Of a DNA stretch of 64,000 nucleotides, positions 47,901 to 64,000 are shown piece after piece. The stretch is from Metridium senile (lineage: Eukaryota; Cnidaria; Anthozoa; Actiniaria; Metridiidae). Position 1 is the first letter of the stretch. Every line of letters starts with the position of its first letter. A model generated the notes under the pieces. That model searched no databases. It was not told where the DNA came from and worked only from the letters and a program-made list of their open reading frames with translations. The stretch is from NCBI GenBank assembly GCA_949775045.1, contig OX459098.1, positions 661,001-725,000 on the forward strand, read 5' to 3'. A program made the position numbers and the translations under genes.

Positions 47901-50900
47901 TAGAAATTTGTTTAAATATCAAATTTTTATGTCAAAAAAAGGAAAAAACTTCCAATTTCAGCTTTTTAAAAAAAGTTGAAAATCAACAACATTTCAGCTT
48001 AAGTTCAGAACGTTATCAGACTAGTAGACTGATATCATAACGTTATGTAATATGTCAAAAGCATTAAACTGTCAATAACTCTCATTTTAGAAATTTGTGA
48101 AAAGAGTCTTTGCTTCATATGAGCACATTATTGGAAAAGGAGGTTATCATCTTTTGAGAGAAAATAGCATTAAATGCTTGATTTATTGATTTTTTTTTAG
48201 AAAATGTCATTTTTGACAATAACTTTCCCCTTATACTGGGTAGTGCAAAAATGTAAAAACAGATTGAGACTTGTTTATTTGACTTGCAATTTATCTGCAA
48301 GTTCTTTTTTATCTTGCAACTTTAGGTAGCTTTTGAAGCAACTGAGGGTGTCAATGTTTATACAATAGTCCTTTTCACAGTTCTTGTCCACAATAATTGC
48401 TGTTCATTTTGGAATGACCTATCATGACCTTAGAAAACCTTTTTGAAATAGGTGTATGCCTATACTTCCTTAAATAAAATAAATCACACTTTTTTAACGT
48501 CTCAATGTATTTAGCCAGTGGCTAATTGGGGAGACTCAGACACACACTCACTACCTCTACGTTAATTATTTTGCACACAACGCAGCTCACACGTTCATTC
48601 TTGAATCCATTTTGGAATGACCTATCACCTTGGACAACCTTTTTAAAATAGGTGTATGCCTATACTTCCTTTCTATCTTGGAATGACCAATTTCCTTGGA
48701 CAACCCTTTTAAAATAGGTGTACAATGTACAGTATGCCTATAATTCCTTTCTATCTTGGAATGACCTATCTCCTTAGACAACCTTTTTAAAATGGGTGTA
48801 TAATTTCTCAAATAAAGAGTCATTAAGTTACATTAAGTTACCTTGGCAATAAAAAGCCTCTAATAGAATATTTACCAAGACAATATCTCTATGGGAACTA
48901 ATGCCTTACAATGAAAATGTAATTGCTTTTGTTGAATGGGAAATCAAAGCCAATAAGTACTACAGACACTGTTTACCATGCAAGAGATTGATCCCAAAAT
49001 GTCTCAGAAACTTTTCAGAAACTGTATTAAATTAACCCTTTCTATTACGGACAAGAAACTTTTATGGTTGAATAAAAGTGCTCATTCACAAAAAAATTAT
49101 TGGAAAAAAAAAAAAATTCATTATATTGCATAATTTTAGACTTGTGTATAACCTCCATGTTCTTGATTGGAATAATGATTTTAAGCACCTCGATTCTTTG
49201 TGTTTCTAAAGATGTATGCCCATAATATCTCAACAATAACCACCATGTTCTTGACAATAACAATTACTGTAAGCACCTTCAGTTGAATATTTGTGTTTAG
49301 ATGTATGCCTATAATATCACAATAATAACCTCCATGAGCTCTTGATGGGAATAATGATTGTAAGCACCTTGACTCTTCGTATTTAGATGTATGCCTATAA
49401 TTTCCCAACAACAACCTCCATGTTCTTGATGAGAATTATGATTGTAAGCACCTTGATTATTCATGTTTAGATGTATTCCCATAATATCTCAATAATAACC
49501 TCCATGTTCTTGACGAGAATAATAATTGTAAGCACCTCAATTATTTGTGTTTAGATGTATGCCAATATCTCAATAATAACCTCCATGTTCTTGATGAGAA
49601 TAATAATTGTAAGCACCTCAATTATTTGTGTTTAGATGTATGCCAATATCTCAATAATAACCTTCATGTTCTTGATGAGAATAATGACTGCAAGCACCTC
49701 GATTATTTGTGTTTAGATGTATGCCAATAATATCTTAACAATAACCTCCATGTTCTTGACAAGAATAATGACTGTAAGCACCTTGATTCTCTGTATTTAG
49801 ATGTATGCCTATAATATCTTAACAATAACCTCCATGTTCTTGATGAGAATAATGATTGTAAGCACCTTGATTCTCTGTATTTAGATGTATGCCTACAATA
49901 TCTTAACAATAACCTCCATGTTCTTGACAGAAATAATGATTGTACACATCTCAATTCTGTGTTTAGATGTATGCCAATATCTCAATAATAACCTGCATGT
50001 TCTTGACCAGAATAATGATTGTAAGCACCTCGATTATTTGTGTTTAGATGTATGCCCATAACATCTTAACAATAACCTCCATGTTCTTGACAACAATAAG
50101 GATTGTAAGCACCTCGATTATTTGTGTTTAGATGTATGCCCATAATATCTCAATAATAACCTTCATGTTCTTGATGAGAATAATGACTGCAAACACCTCG
50201 ATTATTCGTGTTTAGATGTATGCCCATAATATCTCAATAACAACCTCCATGTTCTTGACAACAATAAGGATTGTAAGCACCTGGATTATGTGTTTATATG
50301 TATGCCTGTAATATTTCAACAATTGATAACCTCCATGCATGTTCTTGATGAGAATAATGACTGTAAGCACCTCAATTATCTGTATTTATATGTATGCCTA
50401 TAATATCTTAACAATAACCTGCATGTTCTTACATATACATATAAATATAATGTATCACAACAATTGGACAACCTTTTATAACAAGTGTTTTTACAAAACC
50501 TGTTTATTTTACTTGATTTTTTTTTTAACTCAAAATTGTACATATTTTAAGAAACAAAATGACTCTTCAAAAGCTGTTGGAATTGTGAAAATACTAGGAT
50601 GTTTATAATACATGTATTTTGGGAATATATGATAATCAGTAGAATATTGTGCAATTACCAGAAGTAAATTAAAACAAATTGAAAAACAAATTCATCTGAA
50701 GCAAGCTGCCCTAACAACCGAAAAGGAAGGAATTTGAACTACAAATAAACAAAAGGAATACAGTAATCTGAACATGCACAAGGACAATATTAAAAGGGAG
50801 GATTAATTTTTTTGTTTAAAATTTTGCGATGCTTTAGCGAATTTCAAGAGGGTTTATATTTACCATAAAAGGAAGGCAAAGTATCGAATGACTGAAAATG

Positions 50901-52369
50901 CGTTTTGAGCGATCAAAATAAACATACTTAGAAGTCAATAAAAAGAGATCTAAAATGGATTATCAATATCAAAGAGAATACACAATTAAATACTAACATG
51001 CAAACATGTGTCTTGTAAGAAAATTGAGCTGATGGGTACGCCAAATTTTCTCGAAAAGGACGCGAGGAGATCTCACGAATAATTTTTAAGCTTTTAATGA
51101 CAATGTTATGGCCAATTCCCTATTCTACTCAACGGATTTCTATATTAGAGGATTAGAGTAATGATTTAGAAGAATTAACGAATACATTCCTGCGCTTTCA
51201 AGGAATATTTCTGCAGGTATTTGAGACGAATTTCGAAGAAGCGTCAAAACAGGTGTGTTGATAGTTTATCATATATTTCACTTGCAAGATACAAATATCG
51301 CCCCAAAAGCAAAAGGGAGACTCACTATTTCGGCTTTTTCAAGCAATTTCTAAAGCTTTCACTACCCCAAGTGTTCTAGTAACACCCAATTTGTGTACAA
51401 GTGTTTTTATTATTAGTGCTTTTAGGGAGAGTACAAGGGCACGCCAACTTGAAAATATCGAGTTTCTGACCGAGAGGGAAATTCAAAATGGCCGTAGTTC
51501 GGTCGGCATTATTCCCTAAATGAAATCTAAACACAACCAATTGATCGATGTCAAAAAAGTCCGTTCTCTTCCGAATTGGTGTAAATCTATTGACATATAA
51601 TTAAACTATCCTTTTTACCTTTAAAATCAACTTCGCCGTTGCCATCGGAGTCGAAAATATCGATAACTCTCTGAACCAAAGGGTTTTGTTGTAGCTCCGG
51701 CAAGGACATAAACTCTTCAACAGAAAGAGCCCCGGAGTTATCCAAATCCAACTTTCTAAATCGTTTTCCAAGTCTTCTGATTTCATCTGCGTCGACTGTG
51801 GACCACAAACAAGCAAAAGACAAGGAATTAGAGTTCAAAATTCAAAGTAAACAAGGTTGATGTAAGGCCAAGGAGTTACAGTTTGTTTGAATTTTGCACA
51901 GTAGTTCGTTTTCTCGTGATCGAATACTTACAGTGAGTTACCATATCAGAGGGGAGAGATGCTTCGTTACCCTGCAAAGAGACACAGAATGAATGGCTAT
52001 CACAATGGAAAATAATCTCTGGAATCACGATTACAAGCACACAAACATACAAACATAACAAAATCATGCAGCAAAAACGGACAAAATGCACACCAAATTT
52101 AACAGCCTCAGATTGAAAGTGAAACAACGATGTCAAGCTTTAAATGAAGACAAACTATAAACAATGAAATAAGCTAAGATGTTGGATATTATCGAAGTAT
52201 GAATGTTAACAAAAAGGAATGGAGTACAAAGCCTGAATCGAGACTTGCAACAAAGTACTGAGTCGAAAGCATGCACTATGACATCAAAAATACTCGCGAT
52301 TTCGATTCCAAACAGAGGAATGAAGACATAACTTTAAGTTATAAGTGTTATTGAATTTATACTTACCAT
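44940..52369 (-). CDS. PPP3R1: Calcineurin subunit B (calcium-binding regulatory subunit of protein phosphatase 2B), complete
   Basis: Six coding exons: 52369-52367 (the ATG alone), 51971-51932, 51795-51619, 47364-47305, 45815-45631 and 44987-44940. They join in phase to 170 residues, the same length as vertebrate calcineurin B. The protein starts [11 protein letters not shown], so Gly2 sits in the known N-myristoylation context. Four EF-hands are visible, including [36 protein letters not shown] and [14 protein letters not shown]. The C-terminus [15 protein letters not shown] matches the family. The subunit binds calcineurin A and, with calmodulin, switches on Ser/Thr dephosphorylation of targets such as NFAT. 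The ATG-only first coding exon, as I recall, is also found in the vertebrate gene. The introns carry a 14-copy satellite (49135-50435) and a fold-back element 29 bp from the exon 5 donor. The gene lies head to head with glucosidase II alpha. Confidence 0.97.
45394..45602. mobile_element. Fold-back element, family H copy 3, next to a calcineurin B exon
   Basis: Interior matches copy 2 (CAATGATAGAGA, CAAGGTGTTAAAAGGTCTC). Its end lies 29 bp from the calcineurin B exon 5 boundary at 45631. Confidence 0.85.
45845..46340 (-). repeat. ATC/ATT microsatellite with a hairpin insert, in a calcineurin B intron
   Basis: Imperfect ATC repeats are split by 46090-46265, which contains a hairpin (CATGACCAATTTTTTTTTGT and its partner CAAAATTGGTCATG). 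Confidence 0.8.
46355..46660 (+). repeat. Repeat with flanking AATCTAAGGAGTTTTCAAGG direct copies
   Basis: AATCTAAGGAGTTTTCAAGG occurs at 46376 and again at 46615, with similar AAGGAGTTTTTAAGAAG pieces between. It has the appearance of a repeat element, but the family was not recognised. Confidence 0.55.
48405..48800 (-). repeat. Repeat family C array, interrupted by a SINE-tail fragment
   Basis: Family C units flank 48493-48600, which matches the tail of the SINE at 55.3 kb, so the SINE piece may have inserted into the array. Confidence 0.8.
48493..48600 (-). repeat. SINE tail fragment
   Basis: Shares AACGTCTCAAT, ACACACTCACT, CCTCTACGTT and GCTCACACGTTCATT with the tail of the SINE at 55281-55555. 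Confidence 0.65.
49135..50435 (-). repeat. 92-bp satellite, about 14 copies, in a calcineurin B intron
   Basis: Units contain AATAACCTCCATGTTCTTGA, GAATAATGATTGTAAGCACC and GTGTTTAGATGTATGCC. Single diverged copies occur at 29990-30060 and 8095-8170. Confidence 0.95.
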
Positions 52370-52893
52370 TTTGAATTACTTTTGGTCTAAAACAGGAGCA
52401 GTTTTTATGGAAAATTTAATCGACTAACAACTTGCTACTTTGGACAAGCTTTGCTCCAAGTCAAAAAAAACACAGTCCCTTCGCGGTTGGGTAATGTGGT
52501 GAGGGCGTGAGGAGAGAACATCCGGCCCCACAAAGAAAGAAGGAAGAAGGAATTAATAAAAAAGAAGAATTAACAAATGAATGAATAAAGGAATGAGAAA
52601 GCAAGAAATTATTATAACAAAGAATAAATATATTAAATGGCATTTTGAAAGTTGTTAAAAATGAACATTTTCTTTTAATAAATTTGAAATAACTAAGAAA
52701 GATCGAAATTCATAAGGAAAGATAGCTAAAAAATATTGTTACTTTACAGTAACATTATAAATGAAATAAAAAATGAAATTAAAATAGAAAAAAATAATAA
52801 TTTCAGAAGAGATTACATCCGGGGTTTTGCGTTCTTTAATTTCATTGAACCTGTCCGAGAAAGACTGAAAACTAGCCACCTCACAAATCCAAC
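52370..52893. promoter_or_regulatory. Head-to-head intergenic region, candidate bidirectional promoter
   Basis: Only 524 bp separate the ATG of calcineurin B (minus) from the ATG of glucosidase II alpha (plus), so both 5' UTRs and promoters must fit here unless non-coding first exons lie elsewhere. No TATA box was seen in a convincing place on either strand. The glucosidase ATG sits in AACATGGCCGAG, which resembles a YY1-type start-site element. Most of the rest is AT-rich. Confidence 0.5.
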
Positions 52894-63538
<10,645 letters not shown>

Positions 63539-63649
63539 GTAAATATAGTAGACAGTGATCTCTAGTTCAATCTTCAACGTCAGTCGTCATAGTTTTCACA
63601 CACAAGTAACGACTGTTTTGTGGTAGATTGAATAGGACATGTTAAACAT

Positions 63650-63736
63650 CCAATGCAAATGATGATAAACTCAACGTGGAGTCATCTTTATGTAAAGATG
63701 CATGAAATTCTACATGAGATTGCTGATGCATTGCAA
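63650..63736 (+). repeat. Family J repeat, copy 4
   Basis: Core matches the other copies (centre CATCTTTATGTAAAGATG); flanks differ. Confidence 0.85.
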
Positions 63737-63744
63737 GACTGTTA

Positions 63745-64000
63745 TCTTGAAACTTAAGGTGCTGTTTCATTGTGCAGGTTTTTCAGCTGTTTCACAATGC
63801 TGTTTTTTTCAGGCAGCTGAAAGTTTAACAGAGGCTGTCGTACATTTTTTGTTGCAGACAGCATTGCACAAAGTAGAGTTCAGTTATGATTCTCATAACG
63901 GAACTCGGCAACTTGCAATGTCATTGTACGGTGTACCGCCCCTCCAGCAACTAGTGTCGCAATGTCATTGTGCGACAAGTTGCTGTAGAATAGTGCCATT
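63745..64000 (+). other. Right-edge intronic sequence with inverted AATGTCATTG motifs
   Basis: No exon was recognised. CAACTTGCAATGTCATTGTA and CGCAATGTCATTGTGCG recur, and GCTGTTTCATTGTGCAG is followed by its relatives, suggesting a cut-off repeat element. Confidence 0.4.

Overview
The window is nuclear DNA of an intron-rich, AT-rich invertebrate, most likely a cnidarian and probably an anthozoan. The coding exons are animal-type, with GT-AG introns, phase-1 EGF and lectin modules, calpain, calcineurin B and glucosidase II alpha. Introns and intergenic DNA are packed with short inverted-repeat elements, tandem satellites, tRNA-derived SINEs and ATC/GAT microsatellites of the kind common in coral and anemone genomes. 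The organism call is inference; no species-specific marker was recognised. Most long open frames here are artefacts of simple repeats. The genes below were assembled by hand from splice signals, reading phase and protein motifs.

Layout. (1) Minus strand, 25340 down to 1 and beyond the left edge: a secreted or matrix protein with signal peptide, two C-type lectin domains, a von Willebrand A domain and at least six EGF domains. Every exon junction agrees in phase. The EGF part is an exact 182-bp exon-plus-intron module repeated to the window edge. (2) 25.4-34.3 kb: intergenic, repeats only. (3) Plus strand, 34313-42097: a complete classical calpain of 680 residues in 19 coding exons. (4) Minus strand, 52369-44940: complete calcineurin B, 170 residues in six coding exons, convergent with calpain. 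(5) Plus strand, from 52894 past the right edge: the first 16 coding exons (523 residues) of glucosidase II alpha, head to head with calcineurin B across about 525 bp that probably holds a shared promoter.

How the genes relate. Calpain and calcineurin B are cytosolic calcium effectors. Glucosidase II trims N-glycans in the ER. The lectin/vWA/EGF protein passes through the secretory pathway and carries calcium-binding modules. Nothing shows that they form one pathway; the tightest link is the shared calcineurin B/glucosidase II promoter region.

The most unusual structures are the clonal EGF module array; a splice donor that is itself the unit of a minisatellite; a 1.69-kb TTAA-flanked near-perfect palindrome 8 bp from another splice donor; and several families of non-autonomous elements that share one terminal sequence and are nested in one another.
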